Of a DNA stretch of 32,708 nt, positions 1 to 8,307 are shown piece by piece (the stretch's first letter is position 1; the number at the start of each line of letters is the position of its first letter). A program made the translations under genes and the position numbers. Under the pieces are notes generated by a model. That model was not told the DNA's origin. It ran no database searches and saw only the letters and a program-made list of their open reading frames with translations. The stretch is from Marinobacter sp. (GTDB lineage Bacteria; Pseudomonadota; Gammaproteobacteria; Pseudomonadales; Oleiphilaceae): positions 1-32,708 of the forward strand of contig JAGPVT010000044.1 of assembly GCA_018066865.1 (NCBI GenBank). Reading direction: 5' to 3'.

Positions 1-661
1 CACCGGCCATCATGTAGTTTCCGGTTCGAAAGTCGCAGTGGCACAGCACCGCTGGACCCGGTTCAGGCGTGTTGTCTTCCAACCAGTTCAGCGCCCATTC
101 CAGAACGGGATGGGGCTCTGCCATTTCCCGGAGGTGCCGCCGGTAAATCGCTACTCGGCTCAATGCAGCGCCGTCCTGACCGGGTAATGTCAGAAAATCC
201 AGCGACCGCACCGGTGGTCGCACTGTGTGTAATTTGGCAAGCTCTGCGCCTAGCCGTCGTACAATGTTGCGGCGTTGCTCCACAGTTAAATCTGACTTGA
301 CCAATTTGCGGGGTGATGCGCTTCCGTCCGCCCGGGTCATGACGTAAAACAACTGCCCACTGACATCAAGGTCTTCGCACAGCCAAAGCGGTTCCGGGAC
401 GGTGACCCCCGCTTTAAACGCTGCTTCCAGCACCCGGAACTCCTCGGGCCTGGAAAGGCTTTCCGCAACGCCTGAAGGGGCATCCTGCCGCACCACAAGC
501 TCCTGAAGACCTGGCCGCTCCCCACCTTCGATCTGCAAGCTCAATCCGAAGTTGTCCTGAATGGCGCCCCCGGAGAGCTTTTCGAACTCAATCACTTTGG
601 CGCCCCGGGCACCCGTTTGCCCCACGACAAACTGGCTGAAGGCCTCCGCAAGCTCAAACAT
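1..661 (-). CDS. APH-fold phosphotransferase family protein (partial, C-terminus beyond window)
   Basis: This reading frame is open from an ATG at 661 to the window edge, giving about 220 residues with no stop, so the C-terminal part is missing. The N-terminal half fits the aminoglycoside-phosphotransferase/choline-kinase fold: a glycine-containing loop near residues 30-40 (KLSGGAIQDNFG) and a VVRQD strand with a basic residue. Near the edge is the catalytic loop HCDFRTGN, with H208, D210 and N215 matching the HxDxxxxN kinase motif. The start lies 5 bases after the stop of the acyl-CoA dehydrogenase gene, so the two are almost certainly cotranscribed. In human ACAD10/ACAD11 the same kinase fold is fused to an acyl-CoA dehydrogenase, and in Pseudomonas LvaA/LvaC act as a pair on 4-hydroxyacyl-CoA. 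I infer a 4-hydroxyacyl-CoA kinase here; antibiotic resistance is unlikely from this context. Confidence 0.85.
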   Translation of the reverse strand, partial: MFELAEAFSQFVVGQTGARGAKVIEFEKLSGGAIQDNFGLSLQIEGGERPGLQELVVRQDAPSGVAESLSRPEEFRVLEAAFKAGVTVPEPLWLCEDLDVSGQLFYVMTRADGSASPRKLVKSDLTVEQRRNIVRRLGAELAKLHTVRPPVRSLDFLTLPGQDGAALSRVAIYRRHLREMAEPHPVLEWALNWLEDNTPEPGPAVLCHCDFRTGNYMMAG

Positions 662-666
662 CAGGC

Positions 667-1866
667 TTATACCCCCCAACGCCAGAAATCGGCGCGCTCG
701 GCCAACAATGTTTTTGAGAACACCATTTTGTGAATTTCCGATGCACCATCAACCAGCCGTGCCTGGCGCGCATAACGATAGATCCATTCCAGAGGAGTAT
801 CTTTGGAGTATCCTCTCGCACCACACAATTGAATAGCGGTGTCTACGGCTTTGTGCAGAGTATCGGCAACCGCCACTTTCGCCATGGAGACTTCTTTCCG
901 GGCAAAGTCACCCTGGTCCAGCTTCCAGGCCGCATGCATGGTCAATAAACGACCAACCTGGATATCCATTGCAGCTTCGCCCAAAAGCCATTGCACACCC
1001 TCGCGCTGAGCCAACGTCTGGCCAAAAGATTCCCGCGTATCCACATAATCGGTCGCGATTTCGAGGGAGCGTCGCGCCAAACCAAGCCAGCGCATGCAGT
1101 GGGTCAGCCGCGCAGTTCCAAGTCGAATCTGGGTAAGTTTCAGGCCGTCTCCGACCTCCATCAGACGGTTCTCATCCGGAATTTCCAAACCATCAAACCG
1201 GAGTTCACAGTGCCCGCCATGCTCTTCCGGTCCCATGATAGGAATGCGCCGAATAATCTCCCAACCCGGATCATCCTTGTGGAACATAAAGGCCGTTAAA
1301 CCCTTTCTGGTGTCGTCGGACGTTCGGGCAATCAGAATGAAATGGGAGGCTGCGGCAGCGCCCGTAATATAGTGCTTATGACCATGGATAACCCACTTGT
1401 CACCCACACGCTTTGCGCTTGTCTGCATCATGCCGGGGTCTGATCCACAGCCGGGAGATGGTTCCGTCATCACAAATGCGGAACTAACCGTTCCCTCCAC
1501 AATGGGCGTTAACCAACGCTCCCTTTGCGCCTCGGTACCCACCTTCGCCAGTACCATCATGTTGCCATCGTCGGGCGCTGCAGAATTAAACACCACCGGA
1601 CCAAAAATTGAGCGGTTCATTTCTTCGTAACAAGCCGCCATGCCAGAAATATCGAGCCCTTGCCCGCCAAGGTGTTCAGGGATCTGCAAACACCACAGGC
1701 CCTCCTGCTTTGCCTTGGCACGCATAACTTCCAGGTGCTCAAGCGCAATGTTTTCATGCTCGTCGTAGGCATCGGGATTGCTCTCCAGTGGCAACAGATG
1801 CTGTTCCACAAAGTCTTTTACCCGCTTTCGATACGACTCGTTTTTAGCGTTGAGATTAAAATCCAC
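667..1866 (-). CDS. Acyl-CoA dehydrogenase, ACAD10/ACAD11-like
   Basis: A 399-residue protein with the full acyl-CoA dehydrogenase layout: helical N-terminal domain (about 1-125), FAD-binding beta domain (about 126-235, with FVMTEPSPGCGSDP at 131-144) and C-terminal helical domain containing RESFGQ (278-283) and LCGARGYSKDTPLEWIYR (348-364). At the place where most family members carry the catalytic glutamate before GT, this protein reads LVDGASEIH, so D373 appears to take that position. An Asp there is, as I recall, a trait of the ACAD10/11 group, but I could not align it. The start is GTG at 1866 with a GAGG motif 8 bases upstream. It sits between an SDR gene and an APH-type kinase gene in one minus-strand operon. 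The likely role is conversion of a hydroxyacyl-CoA or phospho-hydroxyacyl-CoA; the substrate is inferred only. Confidence 0.88.
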   Translation of the reverse strand: MDFNLNAKNESYRKRVKDFVEQHLLPLESNPDAYDEHENIALEHLEVMRAKAKQEGLWCLQIPEHLGGQGLDISGMAACYEEMNRSIFGPVVFNSAAPDDGNMMVLAKVGTEAQRERWLTPIVEGTVSSAFVMTEPSPGCGSDPGMMQTSAKRVGDKWVIHGHKHYITGAAAASHFILIARTSDDTRKGLTAFMFHKDDPGWEIIRRIPIMGPEEHGGHCELRFDGLEIPDENRLMEVGDGLKLTQIRLGTARLTHCMRWLGLARRSLEIATDYVDTRESFGQTLAQREGVQWLLGEAAMDIQVGRLLTMHAAWKLDQGDFARKEVSMAKVAVADTLHKAVDTAIQLCGARGYSKDTPLEWIYRYARQARLVDGASEIHKMVFSKTLLAERADFWRWGV

Positions 1867-1880
1867 AGGAAGAGCCTCTT

Positions 1881-2681
1881 TTATAGTGAAGATTGAAGAT
1901 GACCGCCATCCACCACAAGGGTGCTGCCGGTCATATAGTCAGAAAGCTCCGATGCCAGAAGCAGCAACGGGCCGCACAGATCGTCTGGTTGCCCGAGGCG
2001 CCGCTGCGGAATGCGACGAATCATATTCTGGCCCGGTTCTGTGGCGAAGAAATCCCGATTCAGATCGGTTTCTATATAGCCAGGCGCTAACGCGTTGACC
2101 CGAATACCATAGCGCGCCCACTCCAGGGCGAGAACACGAGTCAATTGCTCAACCCCTGCCTTGGCGACGGCATAGGGTGCAACATTGCCCGCCGCGCGAT
2201 GCCCGAGAATGGAGGAAATCATTATGATGCTTCCACGCCGCTCCTCACCGGATAAGCGGCGGGCCGCCTCGGTGGCGACAAACCAGCAGCCTTTGAGATT
2301 CGTGTCGATAACGGCATCCCAGTCATCGCCTGTGCAGCTCAGAGCTTTTTTGCTGACGGCCACACCGGCATTGGCAACCACCACATCAGGAATGCCAACC
2401 CCACCGGCCATCACATCGAACGCTTGTGTAACGCTGGCTTCATCACTGACATCCATGGGCACAACATGAATGCGATCGGAGTGACCGGGGTGTTGTGATT
2501 TAAGGCTTTCAAGCGCCTCGCGACGCCGACCGCTCACGATGACGGTCGCTCCCGTATTAAGCAAGCACCGGGTAAAGCTTTGCCCCAAACCACCTGCAGC
2601 GCCTGTGACAAGTGCGATCTTGCCATCGGTGCGTAGAGGCCAGCTAGAGCTCTCGGGATTCGTTTCATTGGAATTGTTCAT
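1881..2681 (-). CDS. SDR family NAD(P)-dependent oxidoreductase
   Basis: A 266-residue classical short-chain dehydrogenase. Visible motifs are the cofactor loop TGAAGGLG (26-33), NAG (104-106), a catalytic serine in ISS (155-157), and YAVAK with Y170 and K174. GRRR after the second strand (51-54) would favour NADP(H) or mixed cofactor use, but this is weak evidence. The C-terminal VVDGGH is typical of FabG-like members. It starts at ATG 2681 with GGGAG 6 bases upstream, and 14 bases separate its stop from the start of the acyl-CoA dehydrogenase gene. As the first gene of the SDR/ACAD/kinase operon it probably oxidises a hydroxyacyl substrate or reduces the matching ketone. Expression is probably controlled at the palindrome in its promoter. 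Confidence 0.9.
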   Translation of the reverse strand: MNNSNETNPESSSWPLRTDGKIALVTGAAGGLGQSFTRCLLNTGATVIVSGRRREALESLKSQHPGHSDRIHVVPMDVSDEASVTQAFDVMAGGVGIPDVVVANAGVAVSKKALSCTGDDWDAVIDTNLKGCWFVATEAARRLSGEERRGSIIMISSILGHRAAGNVAPYAVAKAGVEQLTRVLALEWARYGIRVNALAPGYIETDLNRDFFATEPGQNMIRRIPQRRLGQPDDLCGPLLLLASELSDYMTGSTLVVDGGHLQSSL

Positions 2682-2699
2682 TTTTTTCTCCCTACTTAC

Positions 2700-2728
2700 A
2701 AAATAGATCGAGCGCTCGATTTATTCAA
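2700..2728 (-). promoter_or_regulatory. Promoter of the SDR/ACAD/kinase operon
   Basis: On the minus strand, TTGAAT (2723-2728) and TATTTT (2700-2705) are separated by exactly 17 bases, a fair sigma-70 arrangement. The predicted start of transcription is near 2693, leaving a leader of about 12 bases that still contains the GGGAG ribosome site before the ATG at 2681. The spacer is filled by a palindrome listed separately. Confidence 0.55.
2702..2725. promoter_or_regulatory. Palindromic operator in promoter spacer (TetR-like)
   Basis: The core ATCGAGCGCTCGAT at 2707-2720 is a perfect 14-bp palindrome. It extends to a 24-bp inverted repeat (2702-2725) with a single mismatched pair at 2706/2721. 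It fills the spacer between the -35 and -10 boxes of the SDR promoter, the usual place for a TetR-family repressor of fatty-acid or acyl-CoA genes. No regulator gene is in the window, so the repressor is unknown. Confidence 0.6.
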
Positions 2729-2900
2729 GAAAATAGAAATAATAAGTTTCAAAACATCTCGTCAATGAGCGCTAAATGGCACGTTGGGGCCTTTTCATAA
2801 TAGAACCAATGCCGGGAGGGGACACTGCAAACTGCAATTTGACTAAACGATGCCTTTAGTCCAGAACATAGGATAAGTCAGTCACTGCGGAGTATCCATT

Positions 2901-4058
2901 ATGACTAGAAACCATAGTGTCCAGGCCACCTCAGCCCCAGATGCGCCTAATTCAGAGCTCCATCGCGCCATCTCTGATTTGCTGGCAACCGCCGATATAC
3001 ACATCGGCGGCCAACGGCCCTGGGATATCCGGTTCAATGCCCCGGGCGTGATTGAGCGTGCCATTACCAAAGGCAATCTCGGATTCGGCGAAGCCTATAT
3101 GGACGGAGACTGGGACGCTGATCGGCTGGATCAATTCTTCTGCCGGCTGCTGAGCTGCAGGCTGGATCAACACTTCAAGCCCCGCAAGCAATTGCTCTAC
3201 TATCTCAGCGCCACCCTGCGCAACCTGCAGCAGGGCAAACGTGTGTGGAAGGTTGCGCAGGTCCATTACGATCTGGGCAATGAATTCTATAAAACCATGC
3301 TTGATCCACGCATGACCTACAGCTGTGGCTACTGGAAAAATGCCGACAACCTCGCTGCCGCCCAGGAAGCAAAGCTCGACCTGATCTGCCGCAAACTCGG
3401 CCTACAACCAGGCATGCGGGTGCTCGACATTGGCTGTGGCTGGGGCAGTTTTATGGGTTACGCGGCAGAGCACTATGGCGTCGAATGCGTCGGCTTCACC
3501 GTTTCCCAGGCCCAGGCCGACTGGGCCCGAACTCATTACGCCGACCTGCCCATTGAAGTGAGACTGCAGGATTACCGGGAGGTAGAAGGCAAGTTTGACC
3601 GCATCGCCAGTATCGGCATGTTTGAACATGTTGGCCGCAAGAACCACCTGGAATTCATGCGCGTAGCTAGCGACGCTCTCACCGAAGACGGGCTGCTTCT
3701 GCTCCACACCATCGGCAAAAACAAGTCCCGGACTGTGACAGACCCCTGGACCGAAAAATACATTTTCCCCAATGGAGATTTACCTTCCATTCGCCAGATC
3801 GCCGATGCTTCTGAAGGTTTTTTTGTAGTTGAAGATCTGGAAAATTTTGGCGCCGATTACGATAAAACGCTGATGGCCTGGCACGCCAATTTCGAGAAGG
3901 CCTGGCCAACCTTTCGGGACAGTCTGGGCGATCGTTTCTATCGGATGTGGCGGTACTATCTGTTGTCCTGCGCCGGCGCATTCCGGGCCCGGGACCTGCA
4001 ATTATGGCAATGGGTACTGTCTAAAGGAGGTGTACGGGGCGGTTATTTGTTCAGGTAA
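2901..4058 (+). CDS. cfa: Cyclopropane-fatty-acyl-phospholipid synthase
   Basis: A 385-residue SAM-dependent enzyme, close to the 382 residues of E. coli Cfa. It transfers a methylene group from S-adenosylmethionine to the double bond of membrane phospholipid acyl chains. The N-terminal lipid-binding domain (about 1-115) precedes a class I methyltransferase domain with the SAM loop [11 protein letters not shown] (174-184). Conserved active-site positions are visible: YSCGYW with C142, GMFEHVG with E242, LLHTIG, and DYDKTLMAW with its tyrosine. The start ATG at 2901 has GGAG 8 bases upstream. In the 219 bases before it I see no convincing sigma-70 promoter; in many bacteria cfa depends on the stationary-phase sigma factor. 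The chemotaxis receptor gene follows after 52 bases on the same strand. Confidence 0.95.
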   Translation: MTRNHSVQATSAPDAPNSELHRAISDLLATADIHIGGQRPWDIRFNAPGVIERAITKGNLGFGEAYMDGDWDADRLDQFFCRLLSCRLDQHFKPRKQLLYYLSATLRNLQQGKRVWKVAQVHYDLGNEFYKTMLDPRMTYSCGYWKNADNLAAAQEAKLDLICRKLGLQPGMRVLDIGCGWGSFMGYAAEHYGVECVGFTVSQAQADWARTHYADLPIEVRLQDYREVEGKFDRIASIGMFEHVGRKNHLEFMRVASDALTEDGLLLLHTIGKNKSRTVTDPWTEKYIFPNGDLPSIRQIADASEGFFVVEDLENFGADYDKTLMAWHANFEKAWPTFRDSLGDRFYRMWRYYLLSCAGAFRARDLQLWQWVLSKGGVRGGYLFR

Positions 4059-4110
4059 TCCCAGACCTGCCGTTAACCAGAGCATCGAACATTTAAAAAG
4101 AGATAGAACC

Positions 4111-6111
4111 GTGGCTGTAAACAGATTTGAATCAATTGAGCGTCGACTCGGCGTAAGCGGCAAACTCCTGATCGCACCCGTTTTCATTCTGCTGCTTTTT
4201 GCGTTCGTCACTTTTTACAGTATCAGAGAGTTTCAAAGCCTGGATGAACGAATGAGCACCGTTGCGCGGGATTTGGCTCCGGAAACGGCCGTTGCGACGG
4301 GCGTTCTCATCAATCTATACAGGATGAGACTGTGGGTCTTTGATTATTACGTCACTGGCAATGACGAAATCCTGTCTCGCTTTGAACGGCTCGAATCCGA
4401 GTTTTTTAGCGGAATATCCGTTGGACAGAAAAACATGCTGAATTCAGACCGCAAACAGCTTGTGGATGAAATTGAGCAAGCAACATCGCGATACATTGAT
4501 ATTTTCAAAGCGGAATTGGTGCCTGCCAAGCAGCAAGTACAACGTATCATTACCAACGAGCTCGACAAATATGGCCCCACGGCATCGGAAGCACTGCGAA
4601 GAGCCATCGACGGGATTACCAACAGAGATCCGGATAGCCAATTACGAGTCGTTCTGGAACAACTGACCAACGACACACTCCTGATGCGAATGACAGCACA
4701 GCGATACTTCGCAAACGGCGACGAATCCTCAGAAAAAGCCCTTGGGTATGCTATTGAGGATCTGGCTGATGGCCTCGCTTTTCTCGATATGGACACGGTC
4801 CCGCAGTACATCAGACAGTACATCGATACCGCAACAGAGGCGCTGGGTAAATACCAGGCATCGGTAGACGATCTGCTGGTCCATCAAAGAGCAATGATCA
4901 ACACGAAAAACACCAAGCTTGACGTGTTGGGCCCAAAGATCACCGAGCTGGCCCGGGATCTTGAGCGGAAGGTCTTCGCCGCCCTTGAAGCTGTAGCCGA
5001 CGAAGCCGAAGCCGAAACCGACACGGCACTCAGTTTTATACTCTCTGCATTCATCTCCTCTGTCATTCTGGGGCTGGTGGTTGCCTTTGTGATGAGCCGG
5101 ATTATGGGCGCGAGTGTCAAACGCGCCCGAACAGAAATCCTCACCTACCTGAAAGACATTGGCAATAACAATGGCGATATCTCGACCCGGCTAACCAGAG
5201 GGCGCCCGGATGAGATCGGGGACTTTATTTCGGCGGTAAACTCGTTTCTGGAAACTCTGGAAAATACCATTTCCCGGATTGTTACGTCATCGCGCCGACT
5301 CACCACCGAATCGGAATCCTTGTCGGGCATAACCAGCAGAACCTCAGGGAATGCCGAACAACAACGAGATCAGATCACCCAGATGTCGGCCGCTATGCAG
5401 GAGATGGTTTCCACCTCAGATGAAATCGCGTCCAATACGAGCGACACAGATGAATCTGCGCGCCAGGCGGCCAACCTGGCAGATACGGGACAAACGACGG
5501 TTGCGACGGCCATAAGATCCGTATCCAAACTGGCAGAACAGGTGGAAGAGGGTTCCCAGCGTATCCAGCGCCTGGAACAGGAGTCGGGCGAAATTGGCGG
5601 TGTGCTGGAGGTTATCCAGGCGATTGCAGAACAAACCAACCTCCTGGCCCTGAATGCGGCTATCGAAGCGGCTCGCGCAGGTGATGCAGGCCGTGGTTTC
5701 TCCGTCGTCGCGGACGAAGTCCGCGGCTTGGCCAAGCGGGTTCAGGATTCAACCGTCGACATCGAACGGATCGTATCAAACCTGCAGAGCGGTGCGGCGG
5801 GCGCTGTGGTTGATATGAGCAAAGCCAAGCACATGGCCGGCGAGGCCAGAGAAGAAGCCTCCAAATCTGGCACCGCCTTATCAGAAATTCTGGCTGCGGT
5901 GAACCGCATCGTGGAAATGACAACACAGATCGCAAGCGCCACCGAGCAACAGCGTGCAACGGCGGCAGAGATGACTCAAAACTTCGAAGCCAGCAGTAGC
6001 GCTATCGATGAGCTTACGGACGACATTGCCCACGTTAACGAGTCCAGCAAATCGATGGCCGATATGGCCGAAGATCTGGACGGCTTGGTGCGCCGATTCA
6101 AGACCGGTTGA
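4111..6111 (+). CDS. Methyl-accepting chemotaxis protein
   Basis: A membrane chemoreceptor of 666 residues. A membrane segment at about 17-38 is followed by a long, mostly helical periplasmic sensor region (about 39-305), a second membrane segment (about 308-332), a HAMP-like linker and the cytoplasmic signalling domain. The signalling hairpin tip [20 protein letters not shown] begins near residue 504 and is canonical, followed by [16 protein letters not shown]. The long helical sensor region may be of the helical bimodular type; that is inference, and the ligand is unknown. There is no C-terminal NWETF-type tether; the protein ends RRFKTG. I chose GTG at 4111, with an AAAGAGAT ribosome site, over the in-frame start at 4030, which would overlap cfa by 29 bases and add 27 residues that do not look like a receptor N-terminus. 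Confidence 0.93.
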   Translation: MAVNRFESIERRLGVSGKLLIAPVFILLLFAFVTFYSIREFQSLDERMSTVARDLAPETAVATGVLINLYRMRLWVFDYYVTGNDEILSRFERLESEFFSGISVGQKNMLNSDRKQLVDEIEQATSRYIDIFKAELVPAKQQVQRIITNELDKYGPTASEALRRAIDGITNRDPDSQLRVVLEQLTNDTLLMRMTAQRYFANGDESSEKALGYAIEDLADGLAFLDMDTVPQYIRQYIDTATEALGKYQASVDDLLVHQRAMINTKNTKLDVLGPKITELARDLERKVFAALEAVADEAEAETDTALSFILSAFISSVILGLVVAFVMSRIMGASVKRARTEILTYLKDIGNNNGDISTRLTRGRPDEIGDFISAVNSFLETLENTISRIVTSSRRLTTESESLSGITSRTSGNAEQQRDQITQMSAAMQEMVSTSDEIASNTSDTDESARQAANLADTGQTTVATAIRSVSKLAEQVEEGSQRIQRLEQESGEIGGVLEVIQAIAEQTNLLALNAAIEAARAGDAGRGFSVVADEVRGLAKRVQDSTVDIERIVSNLQSGAAGAVVDMSKAKHMAGEAREEASKSGTALSEILAAVNRIVEMTTQIASATEQQRATAAEMTQNFEASSSAIDELTDDIAHVNESSKSMADMAEDLDGLVRRFKTG

Positions 6112-6133
6112 TGCAGGTAAGACCAAATGCGGG

Positions 6134-7075
6134 TTACGGTGAGTCTAAAGGCCTCGATAGCCAAGCCGCCCCGCGCACCCCGCTGGAATCCCCATGGGCG
6201 GCTTTCACTACCGGCGTTCTACACTCTCCACCAAACACGTACTTCGCCAACCTTGGCGGCAGTTCCCGGTAGATTTGTTTGGTATTACTCATACCGCCGC
6301 CCAGCACAATAATGTCCGGGTCCAATATATTGATAACCGCCGCCAGGCCACGGGCGAGGTGATCCAGGTACTGGTTCAGAGTTTCAGCAGCCCCTTTGTT
6401 GGCCTTAAGAGCGTGATCGACGATATCGCGAGCAGGCTGTTCCTGACCGGTCAGCAGTTTGTGCGTCAGTGACAGTCCGGTGCCAGACAGGAAGGTTTCG
6501 TTGCAGCCATGACGACCACAGAAGCAGGGGCGCAGTGCCAACTCGGCTTGTGGGGTCCAGGCCAACGGATTGTGGCCCCACTCGCCCGCAACGCCGTTAA
6601 GGCCTGTGAGAATCCGGCCATTCACACTTATGCCAGCTCCGCAGCCAGTGCCCAGTATGGCTGCGAATACCAGGTTGTGGTTTTTGCCTGCGCCATCCGT
6701 GGCCTCGGAAAGCGCCAGGCAATTTGCATCGTTGGTAAGGGTAACCGGCCTTTGCAACAGGGCGCGCAAGTCATCCTGCATGGGTTGCCCGTTGAGCCAG
6801 GTGGAGTTGCCGTTCTTCACCCTGCCAGTGATGCTGGAAACGCTACCGGGTATGCCAATGCCCACGGGTAAACCACTGGCACCCGCTTGTACTTCGGCAT
6901 CCAGCACCAGCGACCGTATGGATTCAAGGGTCGCGTGATAATCCCCTGCGGGGGTCGGCACGCGTTTTCTGAAATGTTCGTTGCTCTTGAAATGCTGGTC
7001 GCCCTGCCGGTCTATCAGGATGACTTCGGTTTTGGTGCCACCCAGATCAATACCAATAAGCCAATTGCTGTGCAT
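6134..7075 (-). CDS. mak: ROK family fructokinase (Mak-like)
   Basis: A 313-residue sugar kinase of the ROK family, resembling E. coli Mak (YajF), which phosphorylates fructose with ATP. The N-terminal phosphate-binding loop IGIDLGGTKTE is present, as are IPGSVSSITGRVKN, the sugar-binding stretch TNDANCLALSE, GTGCGAG, and the ROK zinc-site segment CFCGRHGCNETFLSGTG. The C-terminal stretches VFGGECRTPV and HGDSSGVRGAAWL also match Mak as I recall it. The start is ATG 7075 with GGAG 9 bases upstream; an in-frame TTG at 7099 lies ahead of that site and is unlikely. Its 3' end faces the chemoreceptor gene across 22 bases, and it diverges from the 5'-nucleotidase gene across 138 bases. The substrate could be another hexose. 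Confidence 0.9.
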   Translation of the reverse strand: MHSNWLIGIDLGGTKTEVILIDRQGDQHFKSNEHFRKRVPTPAGDYHATLESIRSLVLDAEVQAGASGLPVGIGIPGSVSSITGRVKNGNSTWLNGQPMQDDLRALLQRPVTLTNDANCLALSEATDGAGKNHNLVFAAILGTGCGAGISVNGRILTGLNGVAGEWGHNPLAWTPQAELALRPCFCGRHGCNETFLSGTGLSLTHKLLTGQEQPARDIVDHALKANKGAAETLNQYLDHLARGLAAVINILDPDIIVLGGGMSNTKQIYRELPPRLAKYVFGGECRTPVVKAAHGDSSGVRGAAWLSRPLDSP

Positions 7076-7213
7076 GGAGCATTTCTCCTCGAGGCTCAAG
7101 CTCGCTCAGCGCGCGTCCACTCATTCATTAGGCCACAAAATACGGTATTCTGCTCTCGACTACATCCATTAGATGCCTGCAAAACATATCGCAAAAAGAG
7201 GAATTCCCTTCCG

Positions 7214-8143
7214 ATGCCCTACCCCATCGAAGACAAGCTCGTTATTGCGGTTGCCTCCAGCGCTCTGTTTGATCTGTCCAAGTCTGATCGTGTGTTCCGG
7301 GAACAGGGTGAAAAGGCCTATCGGAAATATCAGGAGGCTCACCTGGATGAGCCTTTGCGTAAGGGCGTTGCCTTCCCGTTTGTACGGCGCTTTTTGAGCG
7401 TGAACCAGAAGTTCCCGGAGCAGTGCCCGGTGGAAGTGGTGTTGCTGTCGCGAAACTCGGTTATTACCGGCAAGCGGGTATTCCACTCTATTCACCACCA
7501 CGGCCTGGATATTTCCCGCGCAGCATTTCTGGAGGGCAAATCACCCTATGCCTACATTCCAGCGTTCAATGCATCGCTGTTTCTCTCAGCGAACGCGACC
7601 GATGTAGGCCAAGCAATAGACTATGGCTACGCGGCTGGCACGGTTCTGCCGAGTAAGGTTGTGGATGATGAAGCTGATACGGAGCTGCGCATTGCTTTCG
7701 ACTTTGATGGCGTGATCGCCGATGACGCCTCTGAGCGGGTATACAAAGCCGGCTCACTGGAAGACTTTCAGAAGCACGAGACGTCTCGCTCCCAAATCCC
7801 ACACAGCCCCGGCCCGCTGGCGGATTTGTTCCGAAAGCTTTCACACCTGCAAAAACTGGAAGACCAGGCTTTAACGGACAATCCCGACTATCGGCGGATA
7901 TTGCGAACCGCCATAGTGACGGCCCGCAATGCGCCTTCCCATGAGCGGGTGATTACAACGCTGGAACACTGGGGCGTGGACGCCAATGAGGTTTTCTTCC
8001 TGGGGGGCATGAAGAAAGACCGGATTCTGAACGTGCTCAAACCCCACATGTTTTTTGATGACCAACGATCGCACCTGGAATCTGACGCGGGGGATATTCC
8101 TATGGTCCATATTCCGTTTGGGGTGGCGAATGTGGAAGCTTGA
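7214..8143 (+). CDS. 5'-nucleotidase (cytosolic cN-I-like)
   Basis: A 309-residue protein of the bacterial/cytosolic 5'-nucleotidase family that dephosphorylates nucleoside monophosphates. A HAD-type catalytic motif is visible in RIAFDFDGVIADD, with nucleophile D163 and D165 in DFD. Later motifs are IVTARNAP (threonine and arginine of the second HAD motif), FLGGMKKDRIL (lysine) and HMFFDDQRSH (acidic pair). The N-terminal half (LVIAVASSALFDL, VVLLSRNSVITGKRVF) is typical of this family. I chose ATG 7214, with a GAGGAA ribosome site about 10 bases upstream; the frame is open further upstream, but that part is antisense to the kinase gene. No signal peptide is seen, so it is cytoplasmic. It probably salvages nucleosides; its link to the divergent kinase is unproven. 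Confidence 0.88.
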   Translation: MPYPIEDKLVIAVASSALFDLSKSDRVFREQGEKAYRKYQEAHLDEPLRKGVAFPFVRRFLSVNQKFPEQCPVEVVLLSRNSVITGKRVFHSIHHHGLDISRAAFLEGKSPYAYIPAFNASLFLSANATDVGQAIDYGYAAGTVLPSKVVDDEADTELRIAFDFDGVIADDASERVYKAGSLEDFQKHETSRSQIPHSPGPLADLFRKLSHLQKLEDQALTDNPDYRRILRTAIVTARNAPSHERVITTLEHWGVDANEVFFLGGMKKDRILNVLKPHMFFDDQRSHLESDAGDIPMVHIPFGVANVEA

Positions 8144-8307
8144 AGATGTCGTCAGATCTCTGGGTCAACCCGAGCATCTGTCACTACTTGGGCACCACCC
8201 AAACCTGCATTTAAACCGCCTGCGCTTTATCGGGACTTGGCACTACAATAATAGCCGGACGTTTCAGCTATCTCTGGTTTTAATATAACCCTCCCAAGAC
8301 GAGAGCT

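Noticed and set aside
2777..2783. Perfect TGGCACG, the -24 element of a sigma-54 promoter, upstream of cfa
   Set aside because: The matching -12 element (TTGC) is not at the required distance, so it is probably chance.
4030..4110. Upstream in-frame start of the chemoreceptor at 4030
   Set aside because: It would overlap cfa by 29 bases and has no receptor-like N-terminus; GTG 4111 has a better ribosome site and leads into the first membrane helix.
8187..8205. Short stem TTGGG/CCCAA after the 5'-nucleotidase gene as a terminator
   Set aside because: The stem is only five pairs and no T-run follows.
8238..8255. TTGGCAC...TAATAGC before the TonB receptor as a sigma-54 promoter
   Set aside because: The distance between the GG and GC elements is 13 bases rather than 10.
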